Made by a program: the position numbers and the translations under genes. From assembly GCA_964501275.1 (NCBI GenBank), contig CAZCSP010000012.1:34527-98526 (forward strand): DNA of 64,000 nucleotides, read 5' to 3'. Positions 48,652-56,745 of the stretch are shown piece by piece. Position 1 is the stretch's first letter; each line of letters opens with the position of its first letter. Source of the DNA: 55-13 sp964501275 (GTDB lineage: Bacteria > Armatimonadota > Fimbriimonadia > Fimbriimonadales > Fimbriimonadaceae). Below the pieces are notes generated by a model, which saw nothing but the letters and a program-made list of their open reading frames with translations, was not told where the DNA came from and did no database searches.

Positions 48652-50688
48652 ATGAACCCTCTTCGTTCCGCTGGCAATATACGTGTGTTCATATCCTCAG
48701 GAATTGCTGAATTCAAAGAAGAAAGAAAACTCCTTCATCAAGCACTTAATGGGGAGAAGAAGCTAGAACCCTACGAGGTTTGGATTTATGAACACACCGC
48801 CGCTGAAGCTTTGCATGAAAGGGACTTCTACTTGGGTGAGCTTGAGAAATCTAAGCTTGCGGTGTTCATTTTTGGCCAGGTCATTAAAGGGGGTACTGAG
48901 GAGGAATACAAGAAGGCAGTTGAACTCCAGATGGATCGACATATCTATCTAGTAGATGCCTCGATCCAGAGCGATGTTGAAAGACAACTCGGGCCGCTTG
49001 GACGCAAATACTTATCAGGTTGGTCAACCCCAAATGAACTTGTGGAGTGGATTATCGATGGAATTGCAAACCATACGTCTCGCGTCTATCAACGCCTTGA
49101 AACGCTAAAAATATCAGCAAGAATCAACTATGCTTCACCCGATGTGCCGGTTGCATACCAACTCGCATCGCGGGCTTTGGCTAAGGACTTACGCGATGGC
49201 AACATTGACCAGGCTTTTAAGAAAGTTCGAAAGCTGAGTGAAAGCCCAAGCAGCCCTAGCGACAAGGTTGAAGCCAAAAATTTGCTAGCATTCTGCTTAA
49301 GATATACAGGTCAATACGATTCTTCTATCTCTGAATACAAGCAACTCTACGAAGAGACCAGCCAGGCAAGGTTTGGATTGAATATTGCATTGACATACTT
49401 AATGTCGAATCAACTGGACCAAGCAAATGATTGGATGTCTAGGCTTGAGTCCGATGCAGTCAAGCTGCCACTTTTTCCAATTGTTTATTCACAGATTGCG
49501 CTTGCCCAGGGAGACATAAGAAAGGCCGCAAGTGTGCTTCAGAACCGGCGATCAGAAGACTTTCTGGATAGATTTGGGCACGACTACTGGTCAATAAAGG
49601 GGGATATCGCATCGAGAGAAGCGAGAAGCTGGAGGGCCGCAGCGTGCTTCCTCAGAGCCGTTGAATATGAAAACTCAATGGCTCCTGTTGCTTATGCCAG
49701 GGCGGCGTTTCAATTTTATAATATTGCAGTCGACGTTGGCCGCGAGGATATCTTGGAGGTTGCCGACAAGCTATTGAAGTTGAGTGAAACTGAATACAAG
49801 TCAACCATGCTTCACGGGTCTGAAAGGACACATGGCTTTAGGAAATTTATGGCGACCACACGAGCAGCAATTCTGCACGGTCAACATCGGGCCGAGGAGG
49901 CCCTTGAACTTCTGGAGTCTTTTGAAAAGGAGAATGAAGTAGATGATGTTTTTAGATATAACATTGCCGTATTTAGATATGAACTCTATGGCATAAAGCC
50001 GACGATTGATCTCATTCGAGCGGCAGCAATCCAGGGCCACGAAGAATCTCTTTGGTTTAACTTGGTTAGCACCAACCTGGTCCCTTTCTTCAATGGGCAG
50101 AAAGACAATAGGGAACAACTTGATAAGGACGTCATAGAGTACGAGTCTTTGTTTCCAAACTCCAACCGGCTGGCTTACATTAAAGGGACTATCCTTCTAG
50201 CAGAAGGTAGGATGCAAGAGGGCTTGAACTTGCTTCGGTCTGTGTGGGAAGATGCGTCGCGTCCAGTTGTTGTTCGTATTAATGCGATAAATAATGCATG
50301 CGTCTTCGCTTGCAATCGTGGAACATACGATCAAGCCGTTGGAATTCTTGACGAAGCATTCAAGTATGAGCTTGAGAATTTTGACCTGATGGCTGGCTTT
50401 GCAAAGTATTTTGTTGTGATTTACCAAAGGAATCCAAATAACAGTGGCCCGCTAGATCGTTGTTGGCAGATCACTGGTCATCTTTTACACACTGCGCTAT
50501 TAGAGAAGAAGCGGTTCGGAGTGGCTAACGCAGATGTCTTTCGAGATATTGGATACTGGATTTTTAGATGTGCAAGAATACTGGGTTTTGAAGCTGAATG
50601 CGCTACGCTGATTGAGGAATTTGCAGGTCAACTTCTTCCAAGTAGGAGTAAGTTTCTACTTGAGGGCATGAGTGAAAGCATGGTCTAA
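48652..50688 (+). CDS. DUF4062 domain protein with TPR-like solenoid (candidate defence protein)
   Basis: A 678-aa protein. Residues 10-120 match DUF4062: IRVFISSGIAEFKEERKLLH, YEVWIYEHTAAEALHERDFY, LEKSKLAVFIFGQVIKGG and EEEYKKAVE. Such domains look like TIR/flavodoxin folds and occur at the N-terminus of STAND-type and other immune proteins. Residues 190-670 are helix pairs with tetratricopeptide rhythm (LLAFCLRYTGQYDSSISEYK, QIALAQGDIRKAASVL, YIKGTILLAEGRMQEGLNLL). No P-loop NTPase is visible between them. No signal peptide or membrane segment. AT-rich codon use strongly differs from the neighbourhood. It lies directly after the restriction genes. Confidence 0.75.
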   Translation: MNPLRSAGNIRVFISSGIAEFKEERKLLHQALNGEKKLEPYEVWIYEHTAAEALHERDFYLGELEKSKLAVFIFGQVIKGGTEEEYKKAVELQMDRHIYLVDASIQSDVERQLGPLGRKYLSGWSTPNELVEWIIDGIANHTSRVYQRLETLKISARINYASPDVPVAYQLASRALAKDLRDGNIDQAFKKVRKLSESPSSPSDKVEAKNLLAFCLRYTGQYDSSISEYKQLYEETSQARFGLNIALTYLMSNQLDQANDWMSRLESDAVKLPLFPIVYSQIALAQGDIRKAASVLQNRRSEDFLDRFGHDYWSIKGDIASREARSWRAAACFLRAVEYENSMAPVAYARAAFQFYNIAVDVGREDILEVADKLLKLSETEYKSTMLHGSERTHGFRKFMATTRAAILHGQHRAEEALELLESFEKENEVDDVFRYNIAVFRYELYGIKPTIDLIRAAAIQGHEESLWFNLVSTNLVPFFNGQKDNREQLDKDVIEYESLFPNSNRLAYIKGTILLAEGRMQEGLNLLRSVWEDASRPVVVRINAINNACVFACNRGTYDQAVGILDEAFKYELENFDLMAGFAKYFVVIYQRNPNNSGPLDRCWQITGHLLHTALLEKKRFGVANADVFRDIGYWIFRCARILGFEAECATLIEEFAGQLLPSRSKFLLEGMSESMV

Positions 50689-50865
50689 GTGGATTCCATG
50701 AAAGGTCCCAGAACTTATAGACGGTTGAGTGGATTAACTAGCAATAGGGTGAGAAGATCATTGGAGAGTCATCTCTGCATTTCCTGTGACTTTAACCCCG
50801 GTTAAAGCCACGTTGGAGCCACGTTGGACCTACATTAAAGCCACAAACGCCCGACAATCGTCTGT

Positions 50866-51693
50866 ATGGCACGAGCTAGGTTGGGATTTGCGCTTTCGGA
50901 TGTTCGGGGGGCTATGGATGGGCAGGTGGTGGTTAAGACCCGGGCTGGGTTGGCGGTGCGGGGGATGCCCAAGTATAAGTACCCCAAGACGCCCGAGGTC
51001 ATGGAGGGAGCCGAGCGGCTTCGGATGGCGACGGCGGTTTGGAAGGGGATGGACTTGGCGCAGTCGATGGCTTGGCGGGAGTATGCGGAGACCATTTCCA
51101 AAGTCGAGCCGGTGACGCTCACCCGCTACTCTCCCACCGCGAAGAACGCCTTTATCGGGCTGGCGACCAAGTTTTTGCAGATCAACCCCGATGGGGAGGT
51201 GCCGGTTTGGCCTCCGGCGGCGGACTTCTTGGGGGACGACCTTGTGGTGAAGGTTTTAGGGCCTTCGGTTTTGGGGTCTTCGGTTGGGGATTCGGGAGAG
51301 ATCGGGGGGCGGGCGGAGGTTTTGGGTTCTTCGGTTTTAGGTTCCTCGGTTGACAGCTTCGCAGACCTCCATCCCCCAACCCCTTCCTCCTCGACCTTCG
51401 CAGAGCTTGGTCCAAGAGGAAGGGGAGCCGGAAGCGGGGATGTGGTCTTCCAGGCCTCGGCTCCCAATACTCCCGGCGTGGCGGTGGAGATATTGATTCA
51501 GAAGCTGCTCAACGTCCACCGGTCGCCGACCAAGTTCTACAAGTCGCTTCTCTTCCACACTTTCCTGCCGGACGAATTGGATCTGACGGTGGCTTTGGAG
51601 CCGGGCTACTACGCCTTCGCCTATCGCTTCGTCCGCCGATCCACCGGCCAGATGACGGGGCTGTTGAAACTGCCGATCATCCAAGTTGCTTGA
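50866..51693 (+). CDS. Unknown-family protein, paralogue B with in-frame repeat insertion (right border of island)
   Basis: A 275-aa homologue of the gene at 45749: FALSDVRGAMDGQVVVKTRA, YPKTPEVMEGAERLR, SMAWREYAETI, NAFIGLATKFLQINPDG, and in the second half PGVAVEILIQKLLNV and AFAYRFVRRSTGQ. Between residues about 125 and 195 it has extra low-complexity sequence not in the paralogue (VLGPSVLGSSVGDS, EVLGSSVLGSSVDS, HPPTPSSS). The underlying DNA consists of repeated GGTTTTGGGGTCTTCGGTT-like units that also occur between genes near 59060. Function unknown. Confidence 0.6.
   Translation: MARARLGFALSDVRGAMDGQVVVKTRAGLAVRGMPKYKYPKTPEVMEGAERLRMATAVWKGMDLAQSMAWREYAETISKVEPVTLTRYSPTAKNAFIGLATKFLQINPDGEVPVWPPAADFLGDDLVVKVLGPSVLGSSVGDSGEIGGRAEVLGSSVLGSSVDSFADLHPPTPSSSTFAELGPRGRGAGSGDVVFQASAPNTPGVAVEILIQKLLNVHRSPTKFYKSLLFHTFLPDELDLTVALEPGYYAFAYRFVRRSTGQMTGLLKLPIIQVA
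51252..51350. repeat. GGTTTTGGG(G)TTCTTCGGTT repeats inside the paralogue B gene
   Basis: GGTTTTAGGGCCTTCGGTTT, TTGGGGTCTTCGGTTGGG and, after 30 nt, GGTTTTGGGTTCTTCGGTTT and TAGGTTCCTCGG. The similar composition to 59060-59110 marks it as intergenic-type repeat in a coding sequence. Confidence 0.65.
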
Positions 51694-51709
51694 TCCCTCT
51701 GGGACCAGA

Positions 51710-51739
51710 GGCGGTGGCACAATGCATCCACCGCCTACA
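51710..51739. repeat. Family B terminal repeat, single copy
   Basis: GGCGGTGGCACAATGCATCC followed by ACCGCCTACA; compare with the ends of 37202-37359. Lies between paralogue B and argG, and is followed by a further CCTACAAGTC. Confidence 0.7.
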
Positions 51740-51803
51740 GGCTGTTCATCCTACAAGTCACAGTTCACAAGCCCCATCGAGAGGTAACCTTTACGCCACC
51801 CCG

Positions 51804-53126
51804 ATGTCGAAAATCCTTACTCGTCTGCCAATCGGAGAACGTGTTGGCATTGCTTTCTCTGGTGGCTTGGACACCTCTGTTGCGGTTGCCTGGATGCGGG
51901 AGAAGGGGGCTTTTCCTTACTGCTACACCGGGCTCCTGGGGCAATACGACGAGGCGGATGTGGACGGTGTGCCTCAGCGGGCTTTGGACTATGGCGCGGA
52001 GAAGGCCCGGCTCATCGACTGTCGGCCCGAGATGGTGCGCGAAGGGCTTGTGGCTTTGCAGTGCGGAGCGTTCCATATCTCCAGCGGCGGCAAGACCTAT
52101 TTCAACACCACTCCCATCGGCCGCGCGGTGACGGGGACCATGTTGGTGCGGGCGATGGCGGAGGATGGGGTCTCGATCTGGGGCGACGGAAGCACCTATA
52201 AGGGCAACGACATCGAGCGCTTTTACCGCTATGGCCTCCTCGCCAATCCCGACCTGCGCATCTATAAGCCCTGGCTGGACAAGGACTTTGTGGACGAACT
52301 GGGCGGTCGCAAGGAGATGTCCGAATGGCTGGAGGCCCGCAAGCTCCCTTATCGCGACAGCAAAGAGAAGGCCTACTCCACCGACGCCAACATCTGGGGG
52401 GCCACCCACGAGGCCAAGGACCTGGAGTTCCTGAACAAGGGCCTAGACATCGTGGACCCGATCATGTGCGTGAAGCATTGGGACCCCTCGGTGTCTATCC
52501 AGCCGGAGATTGTGCGGGTCGAGTTCCGCGAAGGCTGGCCTGTGGCGATCAATGGCGAGACCTTTGAGGATCAGGTTCAACTGGTCTTCAAGGCGAACGA
52601 AATTGGCGGTCGGCATGGGCTGGGGGTGAGCGACCAGATTGAGAACCGGATCATCGAGGCGAAGAGCCGCGGCATCTACGAGGCCCCCGGCATGGCCCTG
52701 CTCTTTATCGCCTATGAGCGCCTGGTCAACGCCATCCACAACGAGAACTCCATCGAGAACTACCGCACGATGGGTCGGCGTCTGGGGCGCTTGCTGTATG
52801 AGGGCCGCTGGTTCGATCCGCAGTCGCTGATGCTCCGCGACAGCCTGCAAAGATGGATCGGATGCCTGGTCAATGGCGAAGTCACCCTGGAACTGCGACG
52901 CGGCGACGACTACACCATCCTAGACACCACCGGCCCCAACCTCTCCTACCACCCCGAGAAGCTGAGCATGGAAAGCGGAGAGTCGGAGTTTGGACCCGAG
53001 GATCGGATCGGCCAGCTCTCCATGAGGAACCTGGATATCCAGGATTCCAGGGAGAAGCTACTGGACTACTCGCAGAGGCATGAGCTAGGGCCAGGCGGGA
53101 TTTCGGCGTTGGGGATGGGAGAGTAG
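51804..53126 (+). CDS. argG: Argininosuccinate synthase
   Basis: A 440-aa enzyme of arginine synthesis joining citrulline and aspartate with ATP. The PP-loop ATP motif is VGIAFSGGLDTSVAVAWM; others are GAFHISSGGKTYFNTTPIGR, DGVSIWGDGSTYKGNDIERF and YGLLANPDLRIYKPWLD. The long form resembles the E. coli type (about 447 residues) rather than the shorter type. I use ATG 51804, because the 38 upstream codons in frame encode repeat sequence. No other arg gene is in the window. Confidence 0.95.
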   Translation: MSKILTRLPIGERVGIAFSGGLDTSVAVAWMREKGAFPYCYTGLLGQYDEADVDGVPQRALDYGAEKARLIDCRPEMVREGLVALQCGAFHISSGGKTYFNTTPIGRAVTGTMLVRAMAEDGVSIWGDGSTYKGNDIERFYRYGLLANPDLRIYKPWLDKDFVDELGGRKEMSEWLEARKLPYRDSKEKAYSTDANIWGATHEAKDLEFLNKGLDIVDPIMCVKHWDPSVSIQPEIVRVEFREGWPVAINGETFEDQVQLVFKANEIGGRHGLGVSDQIENRIIEAKSRGIYEAPGMALLFIAYERLVNAIHNENSIENYRTMGRRLGRLLYEGRWFDPQSLMLRDSLQRWIGCLVNGEVTLELRRGDDYTILDTTGPNLSYHPEKLSMESGESEFGPEDRIGQLSMRNLDIQDSREKLLDYSQRHELGPGGISALGMGE

Positions 53127-53131
53127 AGCCC

Positions 53132-53237
53132 CCTGGGATCGCCGAATTCATTCGGCAAACGCTCGTAGAAGTCAATTGCTTGTATACAAGTTGCATACGA
53201 CTACAAGTGTTTGCCGAATGAATTCGGCGATCCCAGG
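53132..53237. mobile_element. Family C element with 29-bp perfect inverted ends
   Basis: Ends 53132-53160 and 53209-53237 are exact complements (CCTGGGATCGCCGAATTCAT... / ...ATGAATTCGGCGATCCCAGG). The 48-bp centre has GCTCGTAG near the left and CGACTACAAG near the right end, and a GCTTGTATACAAGTTGC palindrome in the middle. Between argG and tRNA-Ala. Confidence 0.8.
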
Positions 53238-53278
53238 GTGATCCCAGGACTCCCTTGCCCCTCGTCCCGCGAATGAGG

Positions 53279-53284
53279 TTTAAT
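53279..53284 (+). promoter_or_regulatory. -10 box of tRNA-Ala(GGC)
   Basis: TTTAAT preceded by GAGG, 14 nt before the tRNA. Confidence 0.45.
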
Positions 53285-53298
53285 AGAGTCCTTCAAGT

Positions 53299-53374
<76 letters not shown>

Positions 53375-53406
53375 AAAACAGGATCCACACTCTTCCCCGC
53401 CGGGCG

Positions 53407-54402
53407 CTAAAAGAGCCTGTCGAATTCGCATAGCTGGCTGACCAGCCCGTCTAACTCGCTCTGACCGTCGAAATTCCGAATCGCCATCGTTCCCACACTG
53501 CTAGAGGAAGGCCAAGGGCCGCCGCTGGTCAAACGCTCTTCGATAGTCGGCACGAACACCCAGCGCAGCCACTGCTCAAAGGCCATCGTGTTCAGCCCAA
53601 AGGCGCCCATATTGGCAAACGCCTCGTCGCTGGGCCGCGCGATCTCCCAAATCCCCGCCGACTTCATCTCCTCGACGATGCCCTCGAACTGCTTCTGAAT
53701 CTCCTCATCCATGCCGCCAGCATATCCAACGCTCGCCCGGTCCGCAAGGGTGTGCAGGAATGGAATGTCCAACTCCGCCGCCGAGTCCACCCGGTGGTCT
53801 GCCTCGCTCAGGTTCAGTTGGACCGTGCAAGGGTTCGGGATGGCCACACACCACAGCCCCGCCGACTTCGCCGCTCGAATCCCGTTCGGCGAATCCTCCA
53901 GCGCCGTCGATTCGCGGGGAACTACCTCCAAGCGCTCGCAAGCCCCTAGATAGAGGTCGGGAAACGGCTTGGCGTTCTCAACGTCGTCGGCGCAGAGGAT
54001 CGCCTCAAAGAGATCGAGCAGCCCCAGCCGATCCAAGTGCCGATCCACCCAGGCATGTTTGGAACTGGAGGCAATCCCCAGCCTCAGACCCGACTCCCGC
54101 GCCTCCGAGATCAGATCGCGAACCCCTGGCAGGGCGTCGGCGGCCTCAATTGCCGACATCCTCAGCCGCTGATACTCCTCCTCCACCTCCCGCCGCTCGC
54201 AGGGATAGCCCAGTTGGCGGTCCAAGAGGTCGCAAGGGGATTCCAAAATCTGTTCCGCCCCCCGCCCGATGGCATGAATCCACCAAGCATCCGGAAACTC
54301 CGCCCCCCGATCCCGAAACACCCGCTGCCAAGCCCGCACCTCCGGAGTTTCGGTATCCAGAATCAGTCCATCGAAGTCGAAGATAAGGGCGCGGAGGGGC
54401 AT
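53407..54402 (-). CDS. HAD-superfamily phosphatase fused to a YqcC (DUF446) domain
   Basis: A 331-aa fusion. Residues 1-215 are a beta-phosphoglucomutase-like HAD hydrolase: RALIFDFDGLILDTETPE (nucleophile Asp and general acid Asp), LRLGIASSSKHAW (motif II Ser), and AKPFPDLYL and LEDSPNGIRAAKSAG (motifs III and IV). Residues about 230-331 match the small YqcC protein (EEIQKQFEGIVEEMKSAGIW, NTMAFEQWLRWVFVPTIEER, LVSQLCEFDRLF). I start at ATG 54402 rather than 54411 because TACAAT ends 7 nt before the former. Substrate likely a sugar phosphate; the YqcC role is unknown. Confidence 0.85.
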   Translation of the reverse strand: MPLRALIFDFDGLILDTETPEVRAWQRVFRDRGAEFPDAWWIHAIGRGAEQILESPCDLLDRQLGYPCERREVEEEYQRLRMSAIEAADALPGVRDLISEARESGLRLGIASSSKHAWVDRHLDRLGLLDLFEAILCADDVENAKPFPDLYLGACERLEVVPRESTALEDSPNGIRAAKSAGLWCVAIPNPCTVQLNLSEADHRVDSAAELDIPFLHTLADRASVGYAGGMDEEIQKQFEGIVEEMKSAGIWEIARPSDEAFANMGAFGLNTMAFEQWLRWVFVPTIEERLTSGGPWPSSSSVGTMAIRNFDGQSELDGLVSQLCEFDRLF

Positions 54403-54409
54403 CAAAGCC

Positions 54410-54415
54410 ATTGTA
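54410..54415 (-). promoter_or_regulatory. -10-like hexamer for leaderless HAD-YqcC gene
   Basis: TACAAT on the minus strand, 7 nt before ATG 54402. It overlaps the alternative ATG at 54411, which favours the downstream start. Confidence 0.5.
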
Positions 54416-54472
54416 CGTGACGGGACAATGGCGAGCCTAAAGCGAACAGAGGGACTCGGCGCTGGGTCATCG

Positions 54473-55354
54473 TCAGTCTGTGAAGGGAATGCCAGATGCC
54501 TTTTGGATCGCAAGCGTTGTCGTGTCTAAGTGGTAAACCCAGCCTCCGTTGGCGACCAAGATCGTCTTGCCAGATAGCTTGAGAGATCGTTCCAGGTTGG
54601 GGAGATGACTGGCGTTGTCCACCTCCATCGGCATCATTTCCACCAACTGCGAAACCATCGGTTCCAGCTCAAACTCACTTCTAAACCACAGTCCCAAAGT
54701 GCGGGCCAATGACTCGAGATTGGATTGGCGGGATCGGGAGGGGTCGAGGGTGAATGTTCCTTTGATGTCGGGGGCGAAGTACACGTACCGCTCGATCTCG
54801 GCAAAGATCGTCGCCAATTCCTTGCGATCCCTTGGCTTGGCCAAGTCGTAGGTTCGGGCCTGGAGTGGCTTCAATCCAACCAGCGTTTTGGTAAGAAGGA
54901 CGCTGCCCATGAGCTCGCCTGAGTCGATCCGGTGCTTGGCCAGGACGGTGCCTGTGAGCATATAGCGGAAGCCTTGATGGTCGGCCACTTTCTTCGTCCG
55001 TTCCAGGAATTCCTCATCCGACTCTAAGCCTAAACATCCGAAAACCCGAGGCCTCGGAATGATCTCGTACCGCCCGTCTGGCACCCGATAGGTTGCCAAC
55101 ACTTGCTTGAGAACCGTCTGGAGAACGGTCTCAAAAGTCTGGTCGATGAGATCCACCGTCACTCGGCCCACCACCCGAGGCTGAATACGAACGGGGACCT
55201 CCATCAGTGTGAAGAGCCGACGGAGGGCAGTCCGCACATCCTCGTTCTTGGCGGAGAAGGATATCCGCCGGACTGAAGGATCGTCAGATATCTGGGCAGA
55301 GGCGAACGAACCCAGAAGGGCCATCACCAGGACAAGAAGCAAGCGGACTTTCAT
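54473..55354 (-). CDS. Exported protein with an STN/secretin-N-like domain
   Basis: A 293-aa protein with signal peptide (VRLLLVLVMALLGSFASAQ). The mature N-terminus has ISFSAKNEDVRTALRRLFTL, VPVRIQPRVVGRVTVDL and TFETVLQTVLKQVLATYRVP. This is the STN pattern of secretins and TonB-dependent receptors. The segment after it repeats the theme (FAPDIKGTFTLDPSRSRQSN). No barrel is present, so it is a stand-alone periplasmic module, as for the gene at 15315. ATG 55354 is preferred over 55369, which overlaps a TAGGAT box. Confidence 0.65.
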   Translation of the reverse strand: MKVRLLLVLVMALLGSFASAQISDDPSVRRISFSAKNEDVRTALRRLFTLMEVPVRIQPRVVGRVTVDLIDQTFETVLQTVLKQVLATYRVPDGRYEIIPRPRVFGCLGLESDEEFLERTKKVADHQGFRYMLTGTVLAKHRIDSGELMGSVLLTKTLVGLKPLQARTYDLAKPRDRKELATIFAEIERYVYFAPDIKGTFTLDPSRSRQSNLESLARTLGLWFRSEFELEPMVSQLVEMMPMEVDNASHLPNLERSLKLSGKTILVANGGWVYHLDTTTLAIQKASGIPFTD

Positions 55355-55592
55355 CTCTGCCAGATACATCCTATCACCATTTTGCTTTTGGCAGTAGTCT
55401 GGCGTCGAAAGATCGTCTGGACGACATAGAATTCGCCACCAATCCAACCGAAACCACCAGTTGCTTCACTTGCCGCCGCTCCAGCTGTAAACCTTTAAAG
55501 CACATCAAAGCCGAAATCCGCTAGACCCCGGATGGCTCGTGCCGGAGCTATTGCATTTGCATTGTCTGGTTCCATGATAGAATCTACCGACG

Positions 55593-56048
55593 GTGAGCGA
55601 CAGCGAGATCAGGCGCGAGTATTTTCGAAGGTATGGGCTGATGATTGGCCTTGCATGGGCGATTGCTTCCATCTGTTCTATTGGCTGGGCTATGGAGCGG
55701 CAAGACGATGCAGTTGGCGCGTGGCTGGTCATGGCGCTGGCTCTCGCGGTCGGTGGGATCGTTCTTTTCGCTATTGAGTTTTTCCCAAAGCGCCAAAAGC
55801 CCTTGTTCGCACGCCGTCATATCCAGAATCCACCCTCGTTTACAGGCTCATTTGTTTATGGAGTTGGCTTCTACATCACAGTAACTTTGATGCCAAAGTT
55901 CATTCAAGGCAAGCCTGTCGATTGGCCATTTGAGACGAGTTTTGCCATTGTAGCGCTGTTTGCATTGGGGGTCCCGTGGATGTGGTTTTGGCAATGGCGA
56001 AACGGCGTCCTAAGGAAGCTGCCGCCGACCAGTTATTTGGTCGATTAG
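55593..56048 (+). CDS. Small integral membrane protein
   Basis: A 151-aa protein with about four hydrophobic helices: GLMIGLAWAIASICSIGW, AWLVMALALAVGGIVLFAIE, SFVYGVGFYITVTLMP and SFAIVALFALGVPWMWFW. No family recognised. It starts at GTG 55593; the hexamer TAGAAT ends 9 nt upstream. The 3' end contains a GACCAGTTATTTGGTCGATTA palindrome that recurs 690 bp downstream. Confidence 0.6.
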   Translation: MSDSEIRREYFRRYGLMIGLAWAIASICSIGWAMERQDDAVGAWLVMALALAVGGIVLFAIEFFPKRQKPLFARRHIQNPPSFTGSFVYGVGFYITVTLMPKFIQGKPVDWPFETSFAIVALFALGVPWMWFWQWRNGVLRKLPPTSYLVD

Positions 56049-56149
56049 GCTTCTTTGCCTAGGGCCGTTTGCGTTTTGCCTGCCTCAGGGTACAAATGCC
56101 TTGGGCCTTCGGTGCCACTGTCCGCTATCCAGAGGCTTAGGTGGTTTGG

Positions 56150-56407
56150 ATGGCTGAAGCTTTATTCCGTCGGGACGAATACGGGCGCACTGCTTTGTTC
56201 GATGCCGCTCTTCGAGGAGACAGGTCTGCGGTTGAGGAGATGATCTTCAGCCTGGCAGGAACCGGCACCTTCCCACCCCGCCTCGCGCTCCTCGCCATTC
56301 AAGACCACACGGGGATGACCGCGGCCGACATTGCCGAGCAGCATGGCCACCACGAGATCGCGCAGTTGCTTCGGCGCGAGGCAAGCCGGATGGAGCATTC
56401 GGAGTAG
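56150..56407 (+). CDS. Ankyrin-repeat protein
   Basis: An 85-aa protein with two ankyrin units: DEYGRTALFDAALRGDRSAV and DHTGMTAADIAEQHGHHEIA plus QLLRREA. A small protein-protein interaction module. A GTG at 56141 would add three residues. Unusually short for an independent ankyrin protein; it could be a fragment. Confidence 0.7.
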   Translation: MAEALFRRDEYGRTALFDAALRGDRSAVEEMIFSLAGTGTFPPRLALLAIQDHTGMTAADIAEQHGHHEIAQLLRREASRMEHSE

Positions 56408-56745
56408 TTGGGGTTTTGGCTGGGGGAGCTGAGGGTTTGTATTTTGCCGACGCGCAGCGTGTAGCCGTGGGCAGGGACCCGCGCAACTGGGTTGTAGGCA
56501 GATACGGATGGGCGATGGAATTACAGGCTTGCTCGCGGGTCCCTGCCCACGGCTACACGCTGCGCGTCGGCGATGTGGCAGTTGGGTGGCAGGGGTCCGA
56601 GTGTTGGCACCGCCCATCCGTTGTCTGCCTCGGGGTGCTTAGGGTTACGGTTGGAGGCGGGCCAAGTCGAGAGGTAGGCGCACCCTGAGGCAGACAAAAT
56701 GAAACTGTCGTAGACCAGCTACTTGGTCGATTACCTACCGCTGGC
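56408..56745. other. Intergenic stretch with a 38-bp inverted repeat
   Basis: Holds the element at 56446-56571 and TGCCTC-type motifs further on. No gene is visible. Confidence 0.75.
56446..56571. repeat. 38-bp perfect inverted repeat (family D)
   Basis: Arms 56446-56483 and 56534-56571 are exact complements (GCCGACGCGCAGCGTGTAGC... / ...GCTACACGCTGCGCGTCGGC). The 50-bp centre contains GGGTTGTAGGC near the left and ATTACAGGC near the right end, as in families A and C. Confidence 0.9.

Larger units (their letters stand above)
56027..56733. repeat. Repeated short motifs bracketing the ankyrin gene
   Basis: GACCAGTTATTTGGTCGATT at 56027 and GACCAGCTACTTGGTCGATT at 56713. TGCCTCAGGGTAC-like units at 56081, inverted at 56684, and variants at 56627 and 56740. 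They flank the ankyrin gene and the palindrome at 56446. Confidence 0.5.

Noticed and set aside
53132..53237. CRISPR-like spacing of family C repeats
   Set aside because: Only inverted pairs occur, not regularly spaced direct repeats; no cas gene is in the window.
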